Below are positions 44,494 to 52,880 of a stretch of 64,000 bases of DNA, piece by piece. Position 1 is the stretch's first letter. Every line of letters begins with the position of its first letter. Under the pieces are notes generated by a model. That model searched no databases. It was not told the origin of the DNA and worked only from the letters and a program-made list of their open reading frames with translations. This stretch comes from Woodsholea maritima DSM 17123 (lineage in GTDB: Bacteria > Pseudomonadota > Alphaproteobacteria > Caulobacterales > Maricaulaceae). Where the stretch lies: the NCBI RefSeq assembly GCF_000382325.1, contig NZ_KB908058.1:62001-126000 (forward strand), read 5' to 3'. The position numbers and the translations under genes are program-made.

Positions 44494-47157
44494 ATGACAC
44501 AATGGGTGTATGCATTTGGTGGCGGCAGCGCGGACGGCGATGCCAGCGCGCGTAATCTCTTGGGTGGTAAGGGCGCGAACCTCGCTGAAATGGCGAAGCT
44601 CGGCTTGCCTGTGCCTCCGGGCTTCACGCTAACGACCGATGTGTGTACGGCCTATTATGACAAGGGCCAGACCTATCCTGAGGATTTGGCCGCACAGGTG
44701 GATGAAGCCCTGAGCGCATTGGAAGTCAAGGTTGGAAAAGTCTTTGGCGATGCCTCCAATCCTTTGCTGGTTTCGGTGCGGTCCGGTGCGCGCGCCTCGA
44801 TGCCGGGCATGATGGATACGGTCCTGAATTTGGGCCTGAATGATGAAACGGTGGAAGGGCTGGCGGCGCTGTCGGGTGATCGTCGTTTCGCGCTCGATTC
44901 CTATCGTCGCTTCATCACCATGTATTCTGACGTGGTTTTGGGGGTCTCGCACTCCATCTTCGAAGAATTGCTTGAGCAATATAAAGAAGACCACGACTAT
45001 CAATTGGATACCGAGCTTTGCGCCGATGACTGGGCGCATTTGATTGGCGATTACAAGAAAGCCGTTCAAAAGGCTTTGGGTAAGCCCTTCCCCACCGATC
45101 CGCGCGAACAGCTGTGGGGCGCGATCTCGGCCGTATTTGCCTCTTGGATGAATGACCGCGCGAACACCTATCGCCGCTTGCATGACATCCCGGCCAGCTG
45201 GGGCACCGCCGTCAATGTTCAGGCCATGGTCTTTGGTAATATGGGCGACAGCTCTGCGACGGGCGTTGCCTTCACCCGCGATCCTTCGACGGGCGATACC
45301 GGCTATTATGGTGAGTTCTTGATCAATGCGCAGGGTGAAGACGTGGTGGCCGGTATCCGCACCCCCCAATGTCTGACCATCGCCATGCGCGAGAAGATGG
45401 GCGACACCCAGCCTTCGATGGAAGAGGCGCTGCCTGAAGTTTATGCCCAATTGATCGCGGTCTTCGATAAGCTGGAGCGTCACTATCGTGACATGCAAGA
45501 TATCGAGTTCACCGTCGAGCAGGGCCGTTTATGGATGCTGCAAACCCGTAATGGTAAGCGCACCGCGCGTGCGGCCTTGAAAATCGCCTGCGACATGGCC
45601 GAAGAAGGCCTGATCACCGAAGAAGAAGCGATCTTGCGCGTCGATCCGGCTGCGCTCGATCAATTACTGCACCCCACCATTGATGAAAACGCTCCGCGCG
45701 ATGTCATCGCCAAGGGCCTTCCGGCCTCACCGGGTGCGGCCTGTGGTAAGGTGGTGTTTGATTCTGATGAGGCCGAGCATTTGGCCAGCCTGGGTGAGAA
45801 AGTCATTCTGGTGCGCGTGGAAACCAGCCCAGAAGACATTCACGGCATGCATGCCGCCCAAGCGATCGTTACTGCGCGCGGCGGCATGACCTCGCACGCT
45901 GCCGTTGTGGCGCGCGGCATGGGGCGTCCTTGTGTGTCGGGTGCCGGTGAGATCAAGATCAACGCCGTTGAGAAGACCCTCATCACCCGCGGACGTACGA
46001 TCCGCGCGGGCGATATCCTGACGGTGGATGGTGCGACCGGTGAAGTCCTGATGGGCGAAGCCAAGATGATCAAGCCCGAGCTGACCGGCAATTTCGCGCA
46101 ATTGATGGGCTGGGCCGATAAGGTGCGTCGTCTGGGCGTGCGCACCAATGCCGAAACGCCAGCCGATGTTCAGACCGCGAAAGAGTTTGGCGCTGAAGGG
46201 ATCGGCCTGTGCCGGACCGAGCACATGTTCTTTGATGCGGACCGGATCGCGGCGGTGCGTGAAATGATCCTGTCGGATGATCAAGATGGGCGCATTGCGG
46301 CCTTGGCGAAAATCCTGCCGATGCAGCGCAATGATTTCGTTGAGATCTTCCGCATTATGGGCGATCTGCCATGCACTATTCGTTTGCTGGATCCGCCGCT
46401 GCATGAATTCCTGCCCCACACAGAAGATGATGTGAAGGCGGTGTCGGCGGCCACGGGCATTTCTGCGAGCGCATTGATGGAGCGCGCCCACGCGCTGAAT
46501 GAAACCAATCCGATGCTGGGCCATCGTGGGTGCCGTCTGGGCATCACCTTCCCAGAAATCTATGAGATGCAAGCGCGTGCGATTTTCGAAGCTCAAGCCT
46601 TGGTCGAAAAAGAGACCGGCGTGAAGCCTGTCGCCGAGGTGATGATCCCGCTGGTCGCGACCGCGAAAGAGCTGGAAATCTTGAAAGTGCGCATTGCCGC
46701 CATCGCTGACGAAGTCGCCGGTGAAGCGGGTGTGAAGCCGGAATATCTGATCGGCACCATGATCGAGCTGCCGCGTGCGGCCTTGCGTGCGGGTGATATC
46801 GCCGAACACGCTCAGTTCTTCTCCTTCGGGACCAATGACCTGACCCAGACCACATTCGGTCTGTCGCGCGATGATGCGGGTAAATTCCTGGGCTCTTACC
46901 TGGAAGCGGGCATTTTCGAGAAAGATCCGTTTGTGTCGCTCGATCAAGACGGCGTTGGCGATCTGGTGCGAATCGGCGCTGAACGCGGGCGCGCGGCCCG
47001 TGAAGGCTTGAAACTGGGCATTTGCGGTGAGCATGGCGGCGATCCGGCCTCCATTCGTTTCTGCGAGCAGATTGGCCTTGATTATGTGTCTTGTTCGCCA
47101 TACCGCGTGCCGATTGCACGTTTGGCAGCAGCGCAAGCGGCTTTGCAAAACAAATAA
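44494..47157 (+). CDS. ppdK: Pyruvate, phosphate dikinase
   Basis: Interconverts pyruvate, ATP and phosphate with phosphoenolpyruvate, AMP and diphosphate; in alphaproteobacteria it serves gluconeogenesis or glycolysis. At 887 residues it is full length. The N-terminal nucleotide-binding domain has GGKGANLAEM and SVRSGARASMPGMMDT; the phosphohistidine is in GGMTSHAAVVARGMGRPCVSG; the PEP domain has GTNDLTQTT and the catalytic Cys in CGEHGGDP. AAGGGG precedes the ATG. A terminator follows. Confidence 0.97.
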   Translation: MTQWVYAFGGGSADGDASARNLLGGKGANLAEMAKLGLPVPPGFTLTTDVCTAYYDKGQTYPEDLAAQVDEALSALEVKVGKVFGDASNPLLVSVRSGARASMPGMMDTVLNLGLNDETVEGLAALSGDRRFALDSYRRFITMYSDVVLGVSHSIFEELLEQYKEDHDYQLDTELCADDWAHLIGDYKKAVQKALGKPFPTDPREQLWGAISAVFASWMNDRANTYRRLHDIPASWGTAVNVQAMVFGNMGDSSATGVAFTRDPSTGDTGYYGEFLINAQGEDVVAGIRTPQCLTIAMREKMGDTQPSMEEALPEVYAQLIAVFDKLERHYRDMQDIEFTVEQGRLWMLQTRNGKRTARAALKIACDMAEEGLITEEEAILRVDPAALDQLLHPTIDENAPRDVIAKGLPASPGAACGKVVFDSDEAEHLASLGEKVILVRVETSPEDIHGMHAAQAIVTARGGMTSHAAVVARGMGRPCVSGAGEIKINAVEKTLITRGRTIRAGDILTVDGATGEVLMGEAKMIKPELTGNFAQLMGWADKVRRLGVRTNAETPADVQTAKEFGAEGIGLCRTEHMFFDADRIAAVREMILSDDQDGRIAALAKILPMQRNDFVEIFRIMGDLPCTIRLLDPPLHEFLPHTEDDVKAVSAATGISASALMERAHALNETNPMLGHRGCRLGITFPEIYEMQARAIFEAQALVEKETGVKPVAEVMIPLVATAKELEILKVRIAAIADEVAGEAGVKPEYLIGTMIELPRAALRAGDIAEHAQFFSFGTNDLTQTTFGLSRDDAGKFLGSYLEAGIFEKDPFVSLDQDGVGDLVRIGAERGRAAREGLKLGICGEHGGDPASIRFCEQIGLDYVSCSPYRVPIARLAAAQAALQNK

Positions 47158-47180
47158 TAAAGTGTTGATATTTTTGCGTG

Positions 47181-47214
47181 AACCGGCCCAATTCTTGTCA
47201 TTGGGCCGGTTTTT
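47181..47214 (+). terminator. Rho-independent terminator after ppdK
   Basis: AACCGGCCCAAT and ATTGGGCCGGTT arms (12 bp, seven-base loop) are followed by a short T run, 23 bp after the ppdK stop. Confidence 0.88.
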
Positions 47215-47305
47215 CGTTATCTTGTGTGACAAGTGTGTGTCTTGACGGGCGCGGGGTCAGCCGCTACATGCCCTGAACGATTGAGTTATATTCTGTTTAC
47301 GGCTT

Positions 47306-47332
47306 CACCCTATCGTATAGGTTCATAGGGTG
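47306..47332. promoter_or_regulatory. Inverted repeat upstream of cell-wall hydrolase
   Basis: CACCCTAT and ATAGGGTG arms of 8 bp are separated by 11 bases. It lies about 60 bp upstream of the hydrolase start and could be an operator or a leader hairpin. Confidence 0.4.
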
Positions 47333-47392
47333 CCAAGTAACTGATTATTCAGCCAGACTAGGTTTGGCCGAGATCAAGGAAAAGAACGCTTA

Positions 47393-48142
47393 ATGAATAA
47401 ATCCCGTTTGGGTCATCGTCTTGCCGGGGCTTTCAAGGTATCGGCAATCGTCTTGTGCTTGACTGGTTTTGTCGTCGGGATGCCCGTCGTTGCAAAGCGC
47501 GCTCAAGACCAAGAGAATAGCGCAAAATGGCGCGATTTGGCGGTGGCGTATTTACAAGCTGGCAATGACCCGCACGCTGAAAGCGTGGACAGCCTGGACA
47601 TGGCCGCCGTGCGCGTGATCTCTGATGAGATTTCAGGCGTTGGTGTTGAATTACGCGGGCTGGAGGATCTCCATGCCTTTGATGCGTCACATCTGCGTTT
47701 GGCCGAAGATGCTGGGCGTGAGCGCGAATGTCTGGCGCAAGCTATTTATTACGAAGCGCGCTCTGAGGGCTATGCCGGTCAGGTGGCTGTGGCTGAGGTG
47801 ATCCTCAACCGTGTGCGCCATCGGGCTTATCCGGACAGTATTTGCGGCGTGGTTTATCAGGGCTCTGAGCGCTCAACGGGCTGCCAGTTCACTTTTACCT
47901 GTGATGGATCGCTGGGGATTTTGCCCCGTGGGCGTGCCTGGGCCCGCTCTCAATTGGTGGCTGAGCATGTCTTGATGGGCTTTGCCCCGATCATGACCCA
48001 GTCTGCGACCCACTACCACACCACAGCGGTCAATCCGCGTTGGGCCCCCAGCCTGGTTCGCACCCGTCAAATCGGGACCCATGTGTTCTATCGCTTCCCC
48101 AACCGCGCAGAGCGCGAAGTCTTAAGGGAACGCGAAGCCTAG
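47393..48142 (+). CDS. SleB-like cell wall hydrolase
   Basis: A 249-residue exported protein of the hydrolase_2 family related to the spore-cortex lytic enzyme SleB, expected to cleave peptidoglycan glycan strands. A signal or membrane segment (LAGAFKVSAIVLCLTGFVVGMPVVA, first 35 residues) precedes the domain at about 110-225, with CLAQAIYYEARSEGYAGQ (catalytic Glu) and the CQFTFTCDG and SATHYHTTAVNPRWA motifs. Non-sporulating alphaproteobacteria commonly have such proteins for wall remodelling. The gene is followed by a strong terminator. Confidence 0.88.
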   Translation: MNKSRLGHRLAGAFKVSAIVLCLTGFVVGMPVVAKRAQDQENSAKWRDLAVAYLQAGNDPHAESVDSLDMAAVRVISDEISGVGVELRGLEDLHAFDASHLRLAEDAGRERECLAQAIYYEARSEGYAGQVAVAEVILNRVRHRAYPDSICGVVYQGSERSTGCQFTFTCDGSLGILPRGRAWARSQLVAEHVLMGFAPIMTQSATHYHTTAVNPRWAPSLVRTRQIGTHVFYRFPNRAEREVLREREA

Positions 48143-48164
48143 ATCTTTGTTCCCGATAGGGTTC

Positions 48165-48203
48165 ATGAAAACGCCCCGCTTCATCGAAGCGGGGCGTTTT
48201 CAT
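48165..48203. terminator. Strong bidirectional terminator
   Basis: ATGAAAACGCCCCGCTTC and GAAGCGGGGCGTTTTCAT arms (18 bp, loop ATC) lie between the convergent hydrolase and nadC genes, with T runs in both directions. Confidence 0.9.
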
Positions 48204-48220
48204 TTCAAATGCTAAAAGGC

Positions 48221-49066
48221 TTAGGCCGCGTCCATGCCCAGATCGAAATTGGCTGCCGAATGGGTCAGCGCGCCAATGGAGATAACATCGACGCCGGTTT
48301 GTGCAATCGCACCCACCGTGTCGAGAGTGACCCCGCCGGAGGCTTCTAAGATGGCACGCCCTGCGGTTTGGGCGACGGCGGCGCGCAGATCCTCCAGGCT
48401 GAAATTATCTAACAACACACTATCCGCCCCGGCGGTGAGCGCGTCTTCCAATTGCGAGAGGTGATCGACCTCCACCGCGACGCGGGTCATATGCCCGGCA
48501 AAGGCTTTGGCGCGTTTGACGGTTTCGCTGACATCACCTACCGCGGCGATGTGATTATCCTTGATCAGGATCGCATCATCCAGGCCAAAGCGGTGCGAGG
48601 CCCCGCCGCCCGCGCGCACCGCTTGCAGCTCAAAGGCGCGAAGGGTCGGCGTGGTTTTGCGGGTGTGGGCGATGACGGCTTTGGTGCCGGCAATGGCGTC
48701 GACATAGCGCGCGGTCAGGCTGGCAATGCCGCTCATCCGGCCCAGAAAATTCAGCGCCGTGCGTTCCGCGGTCAGGATGGAGCGCGCGGAGCCTTCGATC
48801 AGCGCCACCGGGCTGCCTGGGGTTAAATCTGCACCATCATCCAAAGTCCAGTTGATGGCGAGGCTGGGATCGATCTGGGCGAAGGCCTCGCGCGCAGGCG
48901 CGCAGCCCGCTAGTACACCGCTATCGCGCGCGGCGATGACATAGCGCGCTTTCAGATCCAGGGGCAGGGTGGCCTGGCTGGTGATATCCCCGCGCCCGCC
49001 CAGATCTTCAGCCAGGGCGCGCGCGACGGTGTCTTGAACCAAGCCAGTGGGAAGGTGAGGGATCAT
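48221..49066 (-). CDS. nadC: Nicotinate-nucleotide diphosphorylase (carboxylating)
   Basis: Quinolinate phosphoribosyltransferase, third step of de novo NAD synthesis. At 281 residues the length fits. Motifs visible are LLNFLGRMSGIAS, HTRKTTPTLR, VRAGGGASHRFGLDDAILIKDNHI and VEASGGVTLD-type sequence near the C-terminus (ILEASGGVTLDTV). It is the last gene of the nadABC operon; its ATG overlaps the nadB stop by four bases. Confidence 0.97.
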   Translation of the reverse strand: MIPHLPTGLVQDTVARALAEDLGGRGDITSQATLPLDLKARYVIAARDSGVLAGCAPAREAFAQIDPSLAINWTLDDGADLTPGSPVALIEGSARSILTAERTALNFLGRMSGIASLTARYVDAIAGTKAVIAHTRKTTPTLRAFELQAVRAGGGASHRFGLDDAILIKDNHIAAVGDVSETVKRAKAFAGHMTRVAVEVDHLSQLEDALTAGADSVLLDNFSLEDLRAAVAQTAGRAILEASGGVTLDTVGAIAQTGVDVISIGALTHSAANFDLGMDAA

Positions 49067-50616
49067 GCGCGAACTCCAGTCTTTAAGAGGGGCGTGAGCG
49101 CGCGTGTATCGAGCGCCAAATCTGTCAAGGTCAAACGCGTATGGACGGCTTCAGGGGCGAGATCTGGATAATCGAGGCGGAAATGCCCCCCGCGGCTTTC
49201 ATGACGGGCTAGCGCGCCTTCGCACACGAAAAGGGCCGCGATCAGCGCATCACACGGGCCATACTCGGCGATGGTCTCATATAGATGGGCCTTCATGGCG
49301 CGCAAGGTTGGACCGTTTCGCTCTACGCCCAGATCCGCGCTCATGGCATGGCGCAGCGCTTTAAGCGCGTCGAGTGGCAAGGCAGGCGCGATGAAACCTT
49401 CGCCAGGGGTGAGGGTACGCGTGGGCGCATGGCGTAGCGCATCGGCGCAGGCCGCGCCGAACACTAAACCTTCCAAGAGGGAATTTGAGGCTAGCCGATT
49501 GGCCCCATGAACCCCCGTAGAGGCGCATTCGCCGACCGCATAAAGCCCTGAAACGCCGCTGAAACCCGTCAAATCGGTTTCAATTCCGCCCATATGATAA
49601 TGAGCCGCCGGGGCGACGGGAATGAGATTCAGGCGCGGGTCGATCCCGGCCTCCATACAGGCGGCGAAAACGGCTGGAAAATGATGGGGGAAAGCCTCAC
49701 CCACGGCCTGGCGGGTGTCGAGATAAGCCCGGCCGGGTTTTTGCGATTGTCGGTGAACGGCGCGCGCAACGATATCGCGCGGGGCCAGCTCGCCCAAGGG
49801 ATGCTCGCCGTCCATAAAGCGCGTGCCCGCCGCATCGACCAGAATGGCACCTTCCCCGCGCAGGGCCTCGGTCGCCAAGGGGGCCGGGTCGCGCCCGACA
49901 TCAATCGCGGTGGGGTGAAATTGCACGAATTCAGGATCGCGGATCACCGCGCCCAGACGGCTTGCCCAGACCAGGGCCTGGCCCTGGCTGGTCCAGGGCG
50001 TGGTGGTGACACCATAGAGCCCGCATAAACTGCCGGTGGCGAGAATAGTATAGGCGGCATGGATCGGCTCTGGCGGATTTTCGCCTTGGCGGGCGAGAAC
50101 CCCGGCGCAGCCCCCGTTCAGATCCGCGATCAGGCCACAGGCGCGCCAGCCATCTTTGACGGTGATATGCGGCGCGGCTTTCACCGCTTTGATCAGCGCG
50201 GCCAGGATCGCCGCACCCGCACCATCCCCCATGACGCGCGCCACGCGGGCCCGGCTATGGGCGGCTTCGCGCGACAGCGCCCAGCTGCCATCATCATGAT
50301 GTTCCAAGGGCGCACCCATGGCGGCCAGGGCCTCAACTTCGCCGGGGCCTTGGCGCGCCAGCAGATCGGCGGCGGCGGCGTCAACCAAGCCTGCTCCGGC
50401 CTCGATGGTGTCGGCTTTGTGGAGCTGCGCGCTGTCATCGGGGCCAAGCGCGGCCGCAACCCCGCCCTGGGCCCAGCCGGTAGAGGCGTTCTGGCCTAAA
50501 GGACTGCCGGTCAGCACGGTGACGGGGCGCGGGGCAAGATTGAGCGCGGTCCATAGACCGGCAATCCCGGCCCCGACGATGATCACGTCGGGGGCGCTCA
50601 GATCAGGCGATGTCAT
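49063..50616 (-). CDS. nadB: L-aspartate oxidase
   Basis: FAD-dependent oxidation of aspartate to iminoaspartate, the first step of bacterial NAD synthesis. The 517-residue product has the Rossmann motif VGAGIAGLWTAL near residue 14, GWAQGGVAAALG, the succinate-dehydrogenase-family active-site residues in EFVQFHPTAI and AHYHMGGIETD, and GANRLASNSLLEGLVFG. It starts five bases after nadA and overlaps nadC by four, so the three genes are one translational unit. Confidence 0.96.
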   Translation of the reverse strand: MTSPDLSAPDVIIVGAGIAGLWTALNLAPRPVTVLTGSPLGQNASTGWAQGGVAAALGPDDSAQLHKADTIEAGAGLVDAAAADLLARQGPGEVEALAAMGAPLEHHDDGSWALSREAAHSRARVARVMGDGAGAAILAALIKAVKAAPHITVKDGWRACGLIADLNGGCAGVLARQGENPPEPIHAAYTILATGSLCGLYGVTTTPWTSQGQALVWASRLGAVIRDPEFVQFHPTAIDVGRDPAPLATEALRGEGAILVDAAGTRFMDGEHPLGELAPRDIVARAVHRQSQKPGRAYLDTRQAVGEAFPHHFPAVFAACMEAGIDPRLNLIPVAPAAHYHMGGIETDLTGFSGVSGLYAVGECASTGVHGANRLASNSLLEGLVFGAACADALRHAPTRTLTPGEGFIAPALPLDALKALRHAMSADLGVERNGPTLRAMKAHLYETIAEYGPCDALIAALFVCEGALARHESRGGHFRLDYPDLAPEAVHTRLTLTDLALDTRALTPLLKTGVRA

Positions 50617-50621
50617 AACAT

Positions 50622-51788
50622 TTAGATCGCGACGTAAGGCACAGGGATGGCGGCTTTACCCGTCTCGAAGGCCGGTGGATTGTCAGCTTTCGGCAGATCC
50701 AGCATGGCTTGCAAAGACGCTTTGGCGGCTTTGGCGATGGCGGGATCGACGTGAACCTCATGCTTCATATCGCGCAGGCACTCATAAATGCCTTTCAAGG
50801 TGATGCGCTTCATATGCGGGCACAGATTGCACGGACGCACAAATTTCACATTCGGATTTTCGACCGCCACATTATCACTCATAGAGCATTCGGTGATCAA
50901 AATCGCGGTTTTAGGCTGATTGTTTTTGACATAGGCGCTCATCGCCCCGGTAGAGCCAGCAAAGTCCGCGGCGGCCATGACTTCGGGTGGACATTCGGGG
51001 TGGGTGATGATGACGGCCTCGGGGTGTGCGGCGCGCAGGTCTTCGATATCCTGAGGAGTAAATTCCTCATGAACCTCGCAAGAGCCCTTCCAGGTCAGGA
51101 TTTTGATATCCGTCTGGGCCGCAACATTCTTGGCCAGATACTGATCGGGGATCATGATCACCGTATCGGTATTCCACTGTTTGGCCACCGCTTCGACGAC
51201 CTGAACGGCGTTCGAACTGGTGCAGCAGATATCAGAAGCGGCCTTCACCTCGGCAGAGGTGTTGACATAGGTCACGATCGGATAATCGGGATAAACCTCT
51301 TTAATGCGGCGCACATCGGCCCCGGTGATGCTGGCGGCCAAAGAACAGCCTGCCTCCATGTCGGGGATCAGAACCGTCTTTTCAGGAGAGAGGATTTTCG
51401 CGGTCTCCGCCATGAAGTGCACACCGGCCTGAACGATGATGGTTTCAGGGGTTTCGGCGGCGACTTGGGCGAGTTTCAGGCTGTCGCCTGTAATATCACC
51501 GACGCAATTGAAGATTTCCGGCGTCATATAATTGTGGGCCAGGATGACCGCGCCGCGCTCAGCTTTCAGCGTATTGATCGCATGGATCAGCGCGGCATAG
51601 CGCGGCCATTCCATCTCGCTCACCACGTCTTTTACGCGCTCATATAGAGGATCGGTCGCGGCCTTAACAACACTATCATAAGGCAAATCACTCGCCTCAG
51701 GCCAAATTGGCGCAAAACTTGGGGCGATCTCCAGATCCGTGTTGGTGTCAGTGTTCGCAGCGTGCGTATAGGTGTCCATGCGGTCCAT
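50622..51788 (-). CDS. nadA: Quinolinate synthase
   Basis: 4Fe-4S enzyme that condenses iminoaspartate with dihydroxyacetone phosphate to quinolinate. The start at 51788 (MDRMDTYTHAAN) has GGAGG five bases upstream and gives 388 residues; an ATG four codons upstream is possible. Cluster cysteines are expected in AGCSLA-type, ICCTSSNA and RPCNLCPHM segments; the HNYMTPEIF start of the first domain and GDSLKLAQ are typical. It is the first gene of nadABC and carries two operator-like palindromes upstream. Confidence 0.96.
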   Translation of the reverse strand: MDRMDTYTHAANTDTNTDLEIAPSFAPIWPEASDLPYDSVVKAATDPLYERVKDVVSEMEWPRYAALIHAINTLKAERGAVILAHNYMTPEIFNCVGDITGDSLKLAQVAAETPETIIVQAGVHFMAETAKILSPEKTVLIPDMEAGCSLAASITGADVRRIKEVYPDYPIVTYVNTSAEVKAASDICCTSSNAVQVVEAVAKQWNTDTVIMIPDQYLAKNVAAQTDIKILTWKGSCEVHEEFTPQDIEDLRAAHPEAVIITHPECPPEVMAAADFAGSTGAMSAYVKNNQPKTAILITECSMSDNVAVENPNVKFVRPCNLCPHMKRITLKGIYECLRDMKHEVHVDPAIAKAAKASLQAMLDLPKADNPPAFETGKAAIPVPYVAI

Positions 51789-51812
51789 ACTGGCCTCCAT
51801 CTGCCCTTCTTT

Positions 51813-51827
51813 TGCTCGATTTGAGCA
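51813..51827. promoter_or_regulatory. Operator-like palindrome, proximal to nadA (putative NadQ site)
   Basis: TGCTC-GATTT-GAGCA, a perfect 5-5-5 inverted repeat, 25 bp upstream of the nadA start. It would lie at about the start of transcription, just downstream of the TATAAG -10 candidate. A second copy of the same form is 63 bp upstream. Confidence 0.6.
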
Positions 51828-51840
51828 TTTCTTGGGGCTT

Positions 51841-51868
51841 ATAAATCGGTGCATGACGCTGTCACACA
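51841..51868 (-). promoter_or_regulatory. Putative nadA promoter
   Basis: On the minus strand a -35-like GTGACA is separated by 16 bases from a -10-like TATAAG, between the two TGCTC palindromes. Transcription would start inside or next to the proximal palindrome, so a bound repressor could block it. Confidence 0.45.
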
Positions 51869-51875
51869 CCGTTTA

Positions 51876-51890
51876 TGCTCTCTTTGAGCC
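51876..51890. promoter_or_regulatory. Operator-like palindrome, distal to nadA (putative NadQ site)
   Basis: TGCTC-TCTTT-GAGCC matches the proximal palindrome in nine of ten arm positions. The two centres are 63 bp apart, six turns of the helix, so proteins bound at both would face the same side. Confidence 0.55.
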
Positions 51891-52171
51891 TAAGGTAGGT
51901 CTTGTATGCGCCTTTTCAAAGGGGATGGCAAGTATATTTTCTGTCCGTACAGCGGAGGGAATTGTTTAAAGTTAGGGAATTGAAAATGGACCCCGGATCA
52001 CGTCCGGGGCCATGTTTTCTTTTGTGTCCTCGCTTACGCTGCGACAGCTAAAACAAAAAACTGTCATCCCGGACGAACTTTCGTGAGATCCGGGATCTAT
52101 AAACATAGCCATCACGGACAATAGATCCCGGGTCGCGCTTCGCTTGCCCGGGATGACAGGTTTAGAGGTTT

Positions 52172-52286
52172 TGTCATGCCAGACGTGATCTGGCATTCAT
52201 GGCGTAAGTGTGCATCACATTCTGATCGACCAGAACTCAGCTCACCCCCGTCCGGCATGGACCCCAAAGCAAGGCCGGGATGACAG
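52172..52286 (-). repeat. Composite palindromic repeat unit, copy 7
   Basis: GTCAT with GCCAGAC...ATCTGGC, the middle inverted repeat with TTCTGATCGACCAGAAC, GGCATGGA, and a right palindrome in which CCCCAAA has become CCCC-AAAGC-AAGGCCGGGATGACAG, a hybrid with the CCGG-type arm. Confidence 0.7.
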
Positions 52287-52646
52287 TTTCTTGAAAAATC
52301 CTCGCTTACGCTGCGGGCGCTCACTTCTTATTTGTCCTACCGGCTATCGCCTACTTGAGGGCGGTCGCGCTTGCGGGCGGATCGCCCAGTTATCCCAATC
52401 CTCGCTTCGCTGCGGGCGCGCGTTCGCGCTTGCGGGCTGATCGCCCGATTATCCTCCCCTGCGAAGCGGGGGAGGTGGCCTGAAAGGCCGGAGAGGGCGA
52501 TTTTTGGAAAGTCTTCTTGCATCGCAATGACAGTAAAAAAGAACTGTCATCCCGGAGAAGCGTCAGCGCAGAGCCGGGATCTATTGAGTTTGCCATCAAA
52601 GCGCATAGATCCCGGATTAAATCCGGGATGACAGGCTTAGAGTTTT

Positions 52647-52759
52647 GTCATGCCAGACGTGATCTGGCATCCCTGCCGTGAGTGTTCATCACATTCTGAT
52701 GAACCAGAACTTAGCTCAACCCGTGCGGTATGGACCCCGGATCAAGTTTGGGGTGACAG
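52647..52759 (-). repeat. Composite palindromic repeat unit, copy 8
   Basis: GTCAT with GCCAGAC...ATCTGGC, the middle inverted repeat with TTCTGATGAACCAGAAC and GGTATGGA, then CCCCGGA-TCAAG-TTTGGGG-TGACAG: here the two arms of the right palindrome come from different element types and pair imperfectly. Confidence 0.7.
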
Positions 52760-52880
52760 TTTTTTTTATGAAGTTTCCTCGCTTCGCTGCGGGCGCGCAC
52801 TTCTTATTTGACCTATCGCCTGTCGGCTATTTGAGGACATTCGCGCTTGCGACCCTTCGGGTCGATGGCCCTCGCCCCCC

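Larger units (their letters stand above)
51985..52880. repeat. Intergenic repeat cluster F
   Basis: The largest repeat field in the window, about 900 bp with no supported gene, between nadA and nadQ. It contains CCCCGGATCACGTCCGGGGCC (51988-52010), CCCGGACG...CCGGGATC pairs (52065-52160, 52550-52635), two composite units (52172-52286 and 52647-52759), two CTCGCTTACGCTGCGGGCGCTCACTT-type modules (52300-52440 and 52775-52862) and one GGGGAGG/GGCC double hairpin (52451-52499). Confidence 0.85.

Noticed and set aside
45727-47232. A 501-codon minus-strand open frame within ppdK
   Set aside because: ppdK is complete in the plus frame with all active-site motifs; the antisense frame is a codon-bias artefact.
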